Source: Agarivorans aestuarii (lineage in GTDB: Bacteria > Pseudomonadota > Gammaproteobacteria > Enterobacterales > Celerinatantimonadaceae). Taken from it: a DNA stretch of 64,000 nt. The stretch covers positions 2,097,001-2,161,000 of the forward strand of contig NZ_AP023033.1 in assembly GCF_019670125.1 (NCBI RefSeq). Direction: 5' to 3'. Shown one piece after another: positions 51,212 through 60,111 of the stretch. The position numbers and the translations under genes were made by a program. The notes beneath the pieces are model-generated. The model was not told the origin of the DNA. It saw only the letters and a list, made by a program, of their open reading frames with translations, and did no database searches. Each line of letters begins with the position of its first letter. Position 1 is the stretch's first letter.

Positions 51212-52647
51212 TGCAAAACACTACCATGAACCAGTCTCCAATCATGTTTATGGGCTGCACCAGCGATGCGGGTAAATCCTTGGTATGCGCACTGGTTTGT
51301 CGCCATTTAACTAATCTTGGTAGCAACGTTGCGCCTTTTAAAGCACAAAACATGAGTAACAATGCCGCGGTGACTCAAGAAGGCGGAGAAATTGGCCGCG
51401 CCCAATATCTACAGGCGATAGCTGCAAAGCAGACGCCCAGCATAGATATGAACCCGGTGTTGTTAAAACCACATAGCGAAAAAGGCGCTCAGGTGGTGGT
51501 GAATGGCGAAGTAAGCCATGAGCTGTTAGCGAAAGATTGGCACCAACGAAAATCGGTACTTTGGCCTGCAGTAACCGCTAGCTTGGCTCGCTTGCAACAG
51601 GGTTTCTCTCAACTTGTTATTGAAGGAGCTGGAAGTCCTGCTGAAGTTAATTTGCGTAAAAGTGATATTGTAAATATGGAAGTGGCCTTGCATTGTAAGG
51701 CATCGGTTTATCTTATTGCTGATATCGACCGCGGCGGAGCTTACGCGCACCTACTAGGAACATGGATGTGTTTAAGCGCAGAAGAGCAGAGCCTTGTTAA
51801 AGGTTTTGTGCTAAACAAGTTTCGAGGTGAACAGGCTTTATTACACGATGCCAATGTGTGGTTAGAAGAAAATACCGGCATACCAATAGTGGCAGTGATC
51901 CCATGGACTGAGCATCAATTACCGGAAGAAGACAACTTTTTTCATCGAAGCGTTTGGCAAGCCAATTGTTTGAACATTGCCTTAATTGTTTATCCCTATG
52001 CCAGCAACCTAGATGAGTTTGACCCTTTGGTGTATCAACCCGGGGTTAATGTTGTGCCAATGCGTGACAACCAGGACCTAAGCCATTTTGACGCCATTGT
52101 CTTACCTGGTTCTAAACACGTGGCTGCTAGCCGAAAGCATTTAGCAAAAACAGGTTTAGACAAGCAAATTGTTAATGCGGCTAAACAAGGCGTTCGGGTA
52201 ACTGGCATTTGTGGTGGTTTACAGATTTTGGGTGAGCGCAACCTCGATCCTAGTTCTGTAGAAGGAGAAACGTTTGATGGTTTAGCCTTACTGCCACTAA
52301 CCACTGTTTATTCAAATGTAAAAACGACAATTCAACGAAGCATTAACTACTGTGATGAAACAATAGCTTGTTATGAAATTCATCATGGGCAAACCCAATG
52401 TTCAGTTCAGGTAGATAGCTTTGTTGAACAAGCAACGGGGTGGCAGCTAAATAACATCCAAGGCTCTTATCTGCATGATTTGTTTACTAATCGAAAGTTG
52501 TGCCAAGACTGGCTAGAAAGCCTTGGTTGGCAAGGGCAATGCGAAGACTGGAATCTGGTAGTAGACAATGAATTAGATAGGCTATGTGGCAAGTTGGACT
52601 TGCCACTTAGCCAGATATCGGAGCATGCTGGGATAACTAAGGCTTAG
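51211..52647 (+). CDS. cobQ: Cobyric acid synthase
   Basis: Amidates adenosylcobyrinic acid a,c-diamide at four side chains, in cobalamin synthesis or salvage. The 478 residues have an N-terminal P-loop, dethiobiotin-synthase-like domain (MFMGCTSDAGKSLVCALVC, FKAQNMSNNAAVT) and a C-terminal class I glutamine amidotransferase with the Cys motif GICGGLQILGE and a conserved YEIHHG. No other cob genes are nearby, so a salvage role is likely. The start overlaps the CBS gene stop; the end overlaps the opposing TAXI gene by 4 bp. Confidence 0.95.
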   Translation: MQNTTMNQSPIMFMGCTSDAGKSLVCALVCRHLTNLGSNVAPFKAQNMSNNAAVTQEGGEIGRAQYLQAIAAKQTPSIDMNPVLLKPHSEKGAQVVVNGEVSHELLAKDWHQRKSVLWPAVTASLARLQQGFSQLVIEGAGSPAEVNLRKSDIVNMEVALHCKASVYLIADIDRGGAYAHLLGTWMCLSAEEQSLVKGFVLNKFRGEQALLHDANVWLEENTGIPIVAVIPWTEHQLPEEDNFFHRSVWQANCLNIALIVYPYASNLDEFDPLVYQPGVNVVPMRDNQDLSHFDAIVLPGSKHVAASRKHLAKTGLDKQIVNAAKQGVRVTGICGGLQILGERNLDPSSVEGETFDGLALLPLTTVYSNVKTTIQRSINYCDETIACYEIHHGQTQCSVQVDSFVEQATGWQLNNIQGSYLHDLFTNRKLCQDWLESLGWQGQCEDWNLVVDNELDRLCGKLDLPLSQISEHAGITKA

Positions 52648-53606
52648 TTTACCCAACCTTGTTCACGATAATAACGTAGCGCGCCAGGGTGAAGTGGTGC
52701 ACTTAAGTTGGTATTGATCATTTGCTCTACGTTCAGCTCTAAAAGAGCGGGGTGCAGAGAGCGCAGGGTATTTAAGTTTTCAAATATCGCTGCAACAAAG
52801 TTATAAACCGTTTGCTCCGAGAGTTGTTTATCGGCCACTAGCGTTGCACTTACGCCAATTGACGATACATCGTTTGGGTTTCCGTGGTAGGTTCCACCTT
52901 TAATGGTTACTGGGGAGAAGTATTCGTACTTTTCTGCCAGCGCCATAATAGTCTTTTTCGACAAACTTAATAAGTTTGACTCACACATAGTGGTAGCACG
53001 GGTTATCGAAGTATTTGGGTGGCCAACAACATAAAAAATGGCATCGGTTTTCTTTCCACATAAGGCGCGACTTTGCTCGTCTGGTTTAAGATTGGTAATT
53101 TTAGAGAAGTCGGACTCTTGCCAGTTTAACTGCTGCATAACCACCTGCATGGTGGAATATTGACCAGAACCCACCGGACCAAGGTTTAGAGCATGGCCTT
53201 TAAGCTCATCAATTTGGCTAACATTTAGATCGGCGTTAACCAATACAGTTAAGGCTTCTGAGTAGAGTGAGAGCAGTGAACGTAATTCACTATAAGCACC
53301 TTCTTCAGTGAATTCACCAGCACCTTGGTAGGCTTGCCAATGAACGTCGGATTGAACAATGGCTAAATCAATGTCGCCGGCTTTTAGCGCTTCAATGTTA
53401 TCACTAGAACCACCCGAGCTTTCGGCGGTACAACTTAATTTTCGGTGTTCGTTGCTTTGTTCAAGAAGTCGGCATAATGCATTGCCAGTTGGGTAGTAAA
53501 CACCACTTACGTTGCCAGTGCCTACAAATAAGTATTCATTGCTATGCGCTAAATTTGCGTTGATCGCCAATGCAGCAGTCAACAAATATAGAGAAAATCG
53601 TGTCAT
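52644..53606 (-). CDS. TAXI family TRAP transporter solute-binding protein
   Basis: A 320-residue exported protein. The signal peptide (MTRFSLYLLTAALAINANLAHS) is followed by FVGTGNVSGVYYPTGNALCRLL, the TAXI hallmark, then TAESSGGSSDNIEALKAGDIDLAIVQSDVHW. Such proteins bind C4-dicarboxylates, glutamate or similar for TRAP carriers, but no dctQ/dctM-like genes lie beside it. It may act as a stand-alone sensor-type binding protein. Convergent with cobQ. Confidence 0.9.
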   Translation of the reverse strand: MTRFSLYLLTAALAINANLAHSNEYLFVGTGNVSGVYYPTGNALCRLLEQSNEHRKLSCTAESSGGSSDNIEALKAGDIDLAIVQSDVHWQAYQGAGEFTEEGAYSELRSLLSLYSEALTVLVNADLNVSQIDELKGHALNLGPVGSGQYSTMQVVMQQLNWQESDFSKITNLKPDEQSRALCGKKTDAIFYVVGHPNTSITRATTMCESNLLSLSKKTIMALAEKYEYFSPVTIKGGTYHGNPNDVSSIGVSATLVADKQLSEQTVYNFVAAIFENLNTLRSLHPALLELNVEQMINTNLSAPLHPGALRYYREQGWVN

Positions 53607-53885
53607 TGTTTCACCCGAAAATGTTTTCTTTCCTTAGAATAACTTAGCCAATATACACAGTTATTTAGTAAAACGCTTGTTTGGGCGACTAAGTTGTGAG
53701 CTGGAAAACCTTCGATTTTTCTGGCTGTTAATCTATTCAGGGGTAAAAGTGACTGGCATTAGAGTAAAAGCACAGTTATTTTGGCTGATTATTTTTGATC
53801 TAGTTAAACAAAGCGCCGTTTATGTTTCGCATAGTGACTCGTTGCTAAACAATAATCCGTTATAATCAAACCAGTATTTTTTTAA

Positions 53886-54659
53886 GTGGTTAGCTGTTTG
53901 GTTTCTTCAGACTCTTCTGGTTATACGCTGGAAATTTGTTGTTATAGTGAAAATGACATTATTAGTGCCATCAAAGGTGGTGCTACGCGCATAGAGTTAT
54001 GTGCAGGACAGCGTGATGGAGGTACTACACCGAGTTACGGCGCATTGCTGCAAGCCCGCCAATATCTACCAAAAATTGACATTGTGGTAATGATTCGTCC
54101 ACGTGGTGGAGACTTTTGTTATAGCCACAGTGAACTACAACAAATGGTCGAAGACATTAAGTTTGTTAAGCAGCTAGGGTTTAACGGAGTGGTGTTTGGT
54201 GCGTTAACTCACCAAGCTGCGGTTGATCTTGATGCCTGCAAGCGGCTTATTGCAGCTTCTACTAATTTAGCTAGCACTTTTCATCGCGCTTTTGACTGCA
54301 TTGCTAATCCTAAAGTTGCAGCGACGCAACTTAGCGAATTAGGCATAAATAGGGTGTTGAGTTCAGGACAACAGAATTACATCGAGCAGGGATTATCATT
54401 GCTAATAGCCTTACAGCAACAACATCAAAATATCGAATGGATAGTGGCTGGGGGCGTTCGTGCTCACAACTTAGCTATGCTAAAAAAGCAGGGAATAGAG
54501 CATTTTCATAGTGCCGCCTCGGAGCCTTTGTTAAGCCAGTTTGATTCTCGTTATGTTTTAGCAATGGCTGCTGATAAGGATCCAAAATTAGAACTACAAC
54601 GCGCCCAAGTTTCTCAACGAGAAGTGAGCTCCATGGCCTTAGCTCTAGAGCGTAATTAG
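53886..54659 (+). CDS. cutC: CutC family protein (copper homeostasis)
   Basis: A 257-residue TIM-barrel protein of the CutC family: LEICCYSENDIISAIKGGATRIELCAGQRDGGTTPSYG at the N-terminus, VVMIRPRGGDFCYS and STFHRAFDCI. CutC has been linked to copper tolerance in E. coli, though its biochemical role is unclear. The start is GTG 53886 with no strong ribosome-binding site; the next gene begins one base after its stop. Confidence 0.92.
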   Translation: MVSCLVSSDSSGYTLEICCYSENDIISAIKGGATRIELCAGQRDGGTTPSYGALLQARQYLPKIDIVVMIRPRGGDFCYSHSELQQMVEDIKFVKQLGFNGVVFGALTHQAAVDLDACKRLIAASTNLASTFHRAFDCIANPKVAATQLSELGINRVLSSGQQNYIEQGLSLLIALQQQHQNIEWIVAGGVRAHNLAMLKKQGIEHFHSAASEPLLSQFDSRYVLAMAADKDPKLELQRAQVSQREVSSMALALERN

Positions 54660-54660
54660 T

Positions 54661-56505
54661 ATGTTGCCAAACTTACTGCATCGTATTCGCCATTTTGTTT
54701 ATTACTTGGCGAGCTCATTAAAGAATCGCGGCATAGCCATGTTTGGTGCTTACCTACTGGTGCAAGCTAGCTGGCTTGCTATATTTGCGCCTTTGTCGAT
54801 AGTGGTGAGTGAAGCGTTGATGTCTTGGTATGGGCTAAAGGGAGTTGCCAATCAAGAGCTATTGGCTTTCTTCTTATCGCCCAGCGGCTACTTGTTCGCT
54901 ATATGGCTAGTCGCGATGGCCTTATTCAACTTCTTCTTGCAGCAGGGTGCTTTAACCTTATTGCTTGCGCAGCACGAAGTGAACAAACGTTCGGTGTCGC
55001 AGGCGATTCGTTTACTGGTTAATCGTGCTTGGACAATCGCTAGGTTAGCGTTTTTGCAATCTGCTTTGCTGATTAGCATTAGCTGTACGCTGTTGTTTAT
55101 TGGCCGTTGGCTGTTTGGCTTAATGTTAGCCGACTGGGATATTAACTATTATTTAGACCAGCAACGAAATCAGCTTTGGTTTTATTTTGCCGCCTTAAGT
55201 ATTGGCGGCTTACCCTTAGCTGTTTGGCTTGGCGCTAAATGGCTTAACTGGTGGTTTGCCTTGCCATTTTGCATGTTGCAGAAAAAGCCGCTGCTGGCTC
55301 AGCTCAAGGATTCCACCCAATTAAGCATTGGCCAACGTAAGTTAATTTTGTGTTTGAACCTTGCTTGGTTTGCATTACGCACCTCTGTATTTATTGCTGT
55401 GATCGCTGGCTTTATTTGGTTACTTCGCATTAGTTTAAATTGGTGGGCGCCTGAAGACGTCACTCCCTTAGTATTATTTCTTTTCAGTGCAACAGTGCTG
55501 GCGGGTGGCTCTGTTCTTAGCTTTTTAGACACTTGGCTGTACGCAAGTATTCAGTTCTATCTATTTAAGGTACTGCTAAAACAACACAAAGAAAGCGTAA
55601 GCAAACAGCACCAACAGGTTCTTAATGAAAATCACCGTGTTCACTTAGGCTTACGCCTGATGTTTATTGCTGTTTTGTTGTTGGGCGCTAGTGAAATGAA
55701 AGAGGAAATTGGCGCCTTTAGTCAGCGTTTTAGCGAGCCAAGCTCAATGCTGGTGATGGGGCATCGGGCTGGAGGCTGGTTGGCTTTAGAAAACAGTTTA
55801 GAAGGTTTACAAAAGTCGATAAACCTGGAATTGCCGGTGACCGAGGTTGATGTGCAGTTAACGGCTGATGGTCAAATTGCTGTGGTTCACGATCGCGATT
55901 TACGTCGCTTAACGGGTAGCGATTTAGTGGTGCCAGAAAGCTCCTTTGCGCAGATCCAACAGGCCTTTGTTGACGCTGGGTTTAGCCAACCGCAGGCCTT
56001 ACCTTATTGGTTAGAAAAGAGCGCCAACAAGATTACTTTAAACATTGAGCTTAAACGCTACAACAATTCTCTAGCCTTGGTTCCGGCGCTACTAGAGTCT
56101 TTAAAAGAATATCCATACCCGGTCATCATAAGTAGTTTAGACATTGAACTGCTTGAAGAACTAAAGCTGCAAATAAGCGGTACCGAATTGGCAAATAGGA
56201 TTAGCACTGCCTTTATAGCTGCAGCCAGTTTTGGTGAGTCGGCGGTTCAACAAAATGTTGATATGTTGATTGTGAACCAGCAATGGGTGAACGCTTGGCG
56301 ACTTTTTAGCGCCCAGCAGCGTGGCCAAGAAGTACATGTTTGGACAGTTAACAATGCTGCAGACGTTGAGCGACTTTATTATTTACGGGTAAATGGGGTG
56401 GTTACTGACTCGCCAATAATGGCTTTAGAAACCCTAGAACGATTAAACGGTTTAAGCGACGTTGATCATATAGTAAATAGTTTGCGCTATTGGTTAGCAC
56501 TCTAA
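54661..56505 (+). CDS. Glycerophosphodiester phosphodiesterase with N-terminal membrane domain
   Basis: A 614-residue enzyme. About six to eight transmembrane helices come first (roughly residues 20-345, of the GPDPase membrane-domain type), followed by a GDPD catalytic domain (about 360-600). The catalytic residues are visible as MGHRAGGW...EN, TEVDVQLTADGQIAVVHDRDLRRLTGS and NIELK. It cleaves glycerophosphodiesters to glycerol 3-phosphate and alcohol. It starts one base after cutC and is probably cotranscribed. Confidence 0.92.
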   Translation: MLPNLLHRIRHFVYYLASSLKNRGIAMFGAYLLVQASWLAIFAPLSIVVSEALMSWYGLKGVANQELLAFFLSPSGYLFAIWLVAMALFNFFLQQGALTLLLAQHEVNKRSVSQAIRLLVNRAWTIARLAFLQSALLISISCTLLFIGRWLFGLMLADWDINYYLDQQRNQLWFYFAALSIGGLPLAVWLGAKWLNWWFALPFCMLQKKPLLAQLKDSTQLSIGQRKLILCLNLAWFALRTSVFIAVIAGFIWLLRISLNWWAPEDVTPLVLFLFSATVLAGGSVLSFLDTWLYASIQFYLFKVLLKQHKESVSKQHQQVLNENHRVHLGLRLMFIAVLLLGASEMKEEIGAFSQRFSEPSSMLVMGHRAGGWLALENSLEGLQKSINLELPVTEVDVQLTADGQIAVVHDRDLRRLTGSDLVVPESSFAQIQQAFVDAGFSQPQALPYWLEKSANKITLNIELKRYNNSLALVPALLESLKEYPYPVIISSLDIELLEELKLQISGTELANRISTAFIAAASFGESAVQQNVDMLIVNQQWVNAWRLFSAQQRGQEVHVWTVNNAADVERLYYLRVNGVVTDSPIMALETLERLNGLSDVDHIVNSLRYWLAL

Positions 56506-56512
56506 CTTCTGC

Positions 56513-56800
56513 TTACTTAGGAGCTAGGCCCAGTTCGTCCAGCTTGAACAAAATCTCAGTTTTATGCTGTTGTTTAATCTCTTGCCAATGGCGATCTTCT
56601 CTTGCGCCGATTATCGCGTAGATAGAGTTTAAACCAGTGCCTTTTACTTGTGCTTTTAAACGCCCGTAGAGTTGGTAAGGATCGATGGCCATAAAATCTT
56701 CGACGGAGTGAATATCTACCTCTGCCAATATTTCTTCGCTGCGTGGACCAAAGCCTTTTAAGTCCCTTAGTCGCTTTGGATTAGCTGGTGATCTGCTCAT
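56513..56800 (-). CDS. TfoX C-terminal domain/helix-hairpin-helix protein
   Basis: A 95-residue protein with a helix-hairpin-helix element (NPKRLRDLKGFGPRSEEILAEVDIHSVEDF) typical of TfoX C-terminal-like (Sxy-related) proteins, then GRLKAQVKGTGLNSIYAIIGARE. It lacks the N-terminal TfoX domain, so a competence role cannot be claimed. ATG 56800 is chosen. A TTG at 56842 would add 14 basic residues and overlap pxpC; neither has a clear ribosome-binding site. Confidence 0.78.
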   Translation of the reverse strand: MSRSPANPKRLRDLKGFGPRSEEILAEVDIHSVEDFMAIDPYQLYGRLKAQVKGTGLNSIYAIIGAREDRHWQEIKQQHKTEILFKLDELGLAPK

Positions 56801-56822
56801 AATGGGTAGTCTTTTAGCTGAC

Positions 56823-57776
56823 TTAGTTGAAGAAGTTTTCAAAGGCTAGCCAGCGCTGTCGTTGTTCCTCAGCACTGCTTAAGTAAAAGCTTATGCTTTG
56901 CTTTGGATGCCGCTGATTTAAAGCAAATAAGTCTAGCCGAGAGATACAACCCAATTTGGGGTAACCACCAATGGTTTGCCTATCAACAGACAGTATTATT
57001 GGTAAGCCGTTAGGCGGGATTTGCACAGCACCTAAAGCTATTGCCTCTGATTCTTTAGTTCGGGGAACATTGTCTAATGCAATGCCTTTCAATCTAACCC
57101 CCATGCGGTCGCTTAACTCGCTGAGTTGATATTCCTGTTGCAAAATTTGCTGCCGTTGTTGAGTACTAAATGCATGGAATTGATAACCGGGAATAAGCGC
57201 GAGTTTTAAGTGTTCTTTATAGTTTGGAATAAACTGATACGGTGTTTGTTGCACTGGAGTGGAGGCAAGCTGCTTAGCACTTTTTATACAATAATGGAGT
57301 TTGTCATTTTGCTGTAAAGCCCGCCCATTGAAGGGACCTAAAGCCTGTTTCGGTGAACTGCTTACACTATTTAGCTCGCTGTCGAGTAAAAAGCCGCCTT
57401 GTATCGCCAAATAAGCTCTTAGTCCTGAGCGACTAGCGCCTATGCTCAAAGTTTGACCGGCTTCCACATCAATACTTTGCCAAGTAGTAATTGGTTTGTT
57501 GTTTGCTTTATTTATTTCAAAGGTAAGCGGCACCTCAGCGCCACATACTGCAATCTGGCAGGCTTGCTCAAAATGCAGCTTAGCGCCACCAAAGGTGATT
57601 TCTAGGGCAGGGCTGTTAACGTGATTTGCTAGCAAGCGGTTAGCCCAATTAAAGGCATGCTTGTCTGCAGGACCACCTGGGCTAACGCCAATGTGCTGAA
57701 AGCCAATACGCCCTTGATCAACAACTAACATCTGCGGACCGCTACGAAGTACCGTGAGTGAGGCTGCTTTAGTCAC
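56823..57776 (-). CDS. pxpC: 5-oxoprolinase subunit C (KipA/biotin-dependent carboxyltransferase fold)
   Basis: Subunit C of the ATP-dependent 5-oxoprolinase PxpABC, which opens 5-oxoproline to glutamate. The 317-residue frame has LTVLRSGPQMLVVDQGRIGFQHIGVSPGGPADKHAFNWAN and AIALGAVQIPPNGLPIILSVDRQTIGGYP, typical of KipA/PxpC. GTG 57776 is the best start: GGAG lies six bases upstream, and only 8 bp overlap pxpB. A longer ATG start at 57806 overlaps pxpB by 38 bp. The same fold forms part of the carboxylase at 16256. Confidence 0.93.
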   Translation of the reverse strand: MTKAASLTVLRSGPQMLVVDQGRIGFQHIGVSPGGPADKHAFNWANRLLANHVNSPALEITFGGAKLHFEQACQIAVCGAEVPLTFEINKANNKPITTWQSIDVEAGQTLSIGASRSGLRAYLAIQGGFLLDSELNSVSSSPKQALGPFNGRALQQNDKLHYCIKSAKQLASTPVQQTPYQFIPNYKEHLKLALIPGYQFHAFSTQQRQQILQQEYQLSELSDRMGVRLKGIALDNVPRTKESEAIALGAVQIPPNGLPIILSVDRQTIGGYPKLGCISRLDLFALNQRHPKQSISFYLSSAEEQRQRWLAFENFFN

Positions 57777-58431
57777 TGCTGTCTCCGTAGCTGAGAAATT
57801 CTTCATAACTGAGCTCTATAAAACGCACTTGATCACCTACCGTTAACGGGCACATAAGATCGAGGTGTTTATCAAATAGCTTTATGGGGCTTTGGCCAAT
57901 GATGTGCCAGCCACCAGGGCTATCGCTGGGATATACTGCGCTCATCTCTTCGGCAATTGCTAGGCTGCCAGCTGGTACTTTGCTTACGGGAGTGGACTTG
58001 CGAGGCAGTTTTAGTTGCGGGTTTAGTCCGCTTAAGTAAGTAAAGCCAGGCATAAAGCCAATCATCTTTACTTTATAAACACTTTGTTTATGCAGCTCAA
58101 TAACTTGATTAACACTGAGCTGTAGTTGCTGAGCGACTGCTGTTAAATCGGGCGCTAACTGTTCTGCATAGCAAACTGGAATATCAAATACTTGGTGACT
58201 AGTACGTTTACTTAATTGCACTTCAAACTGCTGAACTGCAATGCTTATCGATTCGAACTGCGTTTGGCTATTGCCGATGCAAAGTAAAGTATCGCTGGCC
58301 ACGATAATATCAGTGATGTTAGTAAGCTGGTGTTTCAGAAAATTTGCTAAATCAGGCAGTGCTTGGCAGTGGACTGCTGATTGGCTGCTTACTAGTACGC
58401 TATCCTCGTTAACATAGTCGATGCAGTACAT
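57769..58431 (-). CDS. pxpB: 5-oxoprolinase subunit B (KipI fold)
   Basis: A 220-residue PxpB/KipI protein with the C-terminal signature PGFTYLSGLNPQLKLPRKSTPVSKVPAGSLAIAEEMSAVYPSDSPGGWHIIGQ. It works with PxpC and PxpA in ATP-dependent 5-oxoproline hydrolysis. It lies between pxpA (5 bp upstream) and pxpC (overlapping start), so the order is pxpA-pxpB-pxpC in one operon. Confidence 0.94.
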   Translation of the reverse strand: MYCIDYVNEDSVLVSSQSAVHCQALPDLANFLKHQLTNITDIIVASDTLLCIGNSQTQFESISIAVQQFEVQLSKRTSHQVFDIPVCYAEQLAPDLTAVAQQLQLSVNQVIELHKQSVYKVKMIGFMPGFTYLSGLNPQLKLPRKSTPVSKVPAGSLAIAEEMSAVYPSDSPGGWHIIGQSPIKLFDKHLDLMCPLTVGDQVRFIELSYEEFLSYGDSSD

Positions 58432-58436
58432 ACTGA

Positions 58437-59180
58437 CTAATCTTTCTTTGAGCGTTGGATTTGCTGCTTGATGGCTTGCACCAGCTTAACGGCTGCTTGA
58501 TTGTCGCCATGAACACACAGGGTATCGGCCTCTACACCCAATAAGCTGCCGTCAGCGCAGCGTAAGCTTTGTTGCGTGAGTAACAAATCTACTTGTTCTA
58601 ATATGTGCTCTTTAGTGGAGAGTACCGCTCCAGTTTGACTGCGTGCTTGTAAACTCCCATCACTTAAGTAGCGTCTATCACAAAAGGCTTCTTTAATTAG
58701 CGATAGTTGGTATTTTTCTGCTAGTTCGCTGATAAAGCCATGGCATTGGGTGGCATGTACCATTAGCTGAGGAGCCTTATTGAGGCCGGCTAGCGCTTTG
58801 CATACTGCTTCGAATATTGCCGGCTGTTTATGCATGTCGTTATATAAAGCGCCATGTGGTTTTACATAACTTAAGTTAAGCTCATGAAACTGGCATAAAG
58901 CATCTAAAGCGCCTATTTGCGTGAGCAGTAGGTGGGTGAGCTCATCAGCTTGATATGGGATAGAACGCCGGCCAAAGCCAGCTATGTCTGCGTAACTTGG
59001 ATGCGCGCCTATTGTGACAGCATGTTGCTTGGCTAGCGCTAAGGTACGACTCATTACATTGGGATCAGAAGCATGCCCACCACAAGCAATATTAGCGAGA
59101 TCAATATGGGGCATGAGCTGCTCATCAACCCCCATTTCCCATACGCCGAAACTTTCTCCCATATCGCAATTTAGTAACAT
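58437..59180 (-). CDS. pxpA: 5-oxoprolinase subunit A (LamB/YcsF family)
   Basis: A 247-residue PxpA protein: LLNCDMGESFGVWEMGVDEQLMPHIDLANIACGGHASDP, a hallmark of the LamB/YcsF family, plus VTIGAHPSYADIAGFGRR and VKPHGALYNDM. First gene of the pxpABC operon, with AAGGAAGG and TAG just ahead of the ATG. It provides the 5-oxoproline-binding TIM-barrel-like subunit. Confidence 0.95.
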   Translation of the reverse strand: MLLNCDMGESFGVWEMGVDEQLMPHIDLANIACGGHASDPNVMSRTLALAKQHAVTIGAHPSYADIAGFGRRSIPYQADELTHLLLTQIGALDALCQFHELNLSYVKPHGALYNDMHKQPAIFEAVCKALAGLNKAPQLMVHATQCHGFISELAEKYQLSLIKEAFCDRRYLSDGSLQARSQTGAVLSTKEHILEQVDLLLTQQSLRCADGSLLGVEADTLCVHGDNQAAVKLVQAIKQQIQRSKKD

Positions 59181-59189
59181 CTACCTTCC

Positions 59190-60092
59190 TTAACGTAGCG
59201 TTTTACAATGTTGAATCAGCAGCTTTGAAAAATGCTGGCCGGCTGGGCCTAGCAGTTCTGGGCGTGGCACTACTAGGTAGGTAACCAATGACTTGGCCGC
59301 ACCGCCACTTACATTAAGTTCAACCAGACTGTCATCTTCGAAATGCGGTTGAGCGATATGTAGCGGCAGCCATGCAAAGCCTAAACCCTGCTTAAGTACT
59401 TCTACTACGCGATGAAAACTACTAAAGGTCCAGCGCTGTTCGGCGCGTAACCAACCTCTGTCTTGTTGAGGGTTTTTACCTGTATCACGGATCACCAGTT
59501 GAACGTGTTGTATCACTTCGTCTATCGAGACTGGCTGTGGCATTTTGGCCAAAGGGTGATTGCGATGAACAACTGGGACTAAGGTGACAACACCGAGGCG
59601 TTCACCCAAAACACCCTTAGGCAAGTGAGCGGTGATCACCAAGTCGAATTCACCTTCAGCTATTGCATCATCAGCGCCACTTACTACGGTATCAATAACT
59701 TCGACTCGAGTGCCTCTACTTTCCGGTAAAAAAGCTTTAAGTGCTTTAATAACAGGAGCCTGAGGCTGAATGATTTCACAAGCTAAGCTTAATTGTGGTT
59801 CCCAACCTTGCTCTAGACTTGCAGCGAGTAATTCTAGCTCTTGGATATTTTGGCTAAGCAATTTACTGCGTCTTAGCATTACTTCGCCCATTGGGGTTAA
59901 GTAGGCTTTGCGACCTTTCACTTCAAGCAGCTGAATGCCAAGTAAGTTTTGTAACTTACTGACAGCGTGGTTCAGTGAGGATTGGCTTTTGTTTAGCTGA
60001 CTGGCGGCTTGTGCGTAGCCACCATAATCCACAACGGCCTGAAAAATTCGCCACTGCTCTAAGGTGCTTTTGGCGCGAAATGGCTTGCTCAT
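59190..60092 (-). CDS. LysR-family regulator of the pxp operon (probable)
   Basis: A 300-residue LysR regulator. N-terminal HTH: EQWRIFQAVVDYGGYAQAASQLNKSQSSLNHAVSKLQNLLG. The C-terminal effector domain reads LSLACEIIQPQAPVIKALKAFL. It lies 9 bp upstream of pxpA on the same strand, so it is probably in the same operon and may autoregulate it. Role by position only. Confidence 0.9.
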   Translation of the reverse strand: MSKPFRAKSTLEQWRIFQAVVDYGGYAQAASQLNKSQSSLNHAVSKLQNLLGIQLLEVKGRKAYLTPMGEVMLRRSKLLSQNIQELELLAASLEQGWEPQLSLACEIIQPQAPVIKALKAFLPESRGTRVEVIDTVVSGADDAIAEGEFDLVITAHLPKGVLGERLGVVTLVPVVHRNHPLAKMPQPVSIDEVIQHVQLVIRDTGKNPQQDRGWLRAEQRWTFSSFHRVVEVLKQGLGFAWLPLHIAQPHFEDDSLVELNVSGGAAKSLVTYLVVPRPELLGPAGQHFSKLLIQHCKTLR

Positions 60093-60111
60093 CGTTCGCT
60101 ATCCTAACTAG

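Noticed and set aside
53677..53865. A 62-codon frame between the TAXI gene and cutC
   Set aside because: No ribosome-binding site, no recognisable protein features, and it fills an ordinary promoter-length gap.
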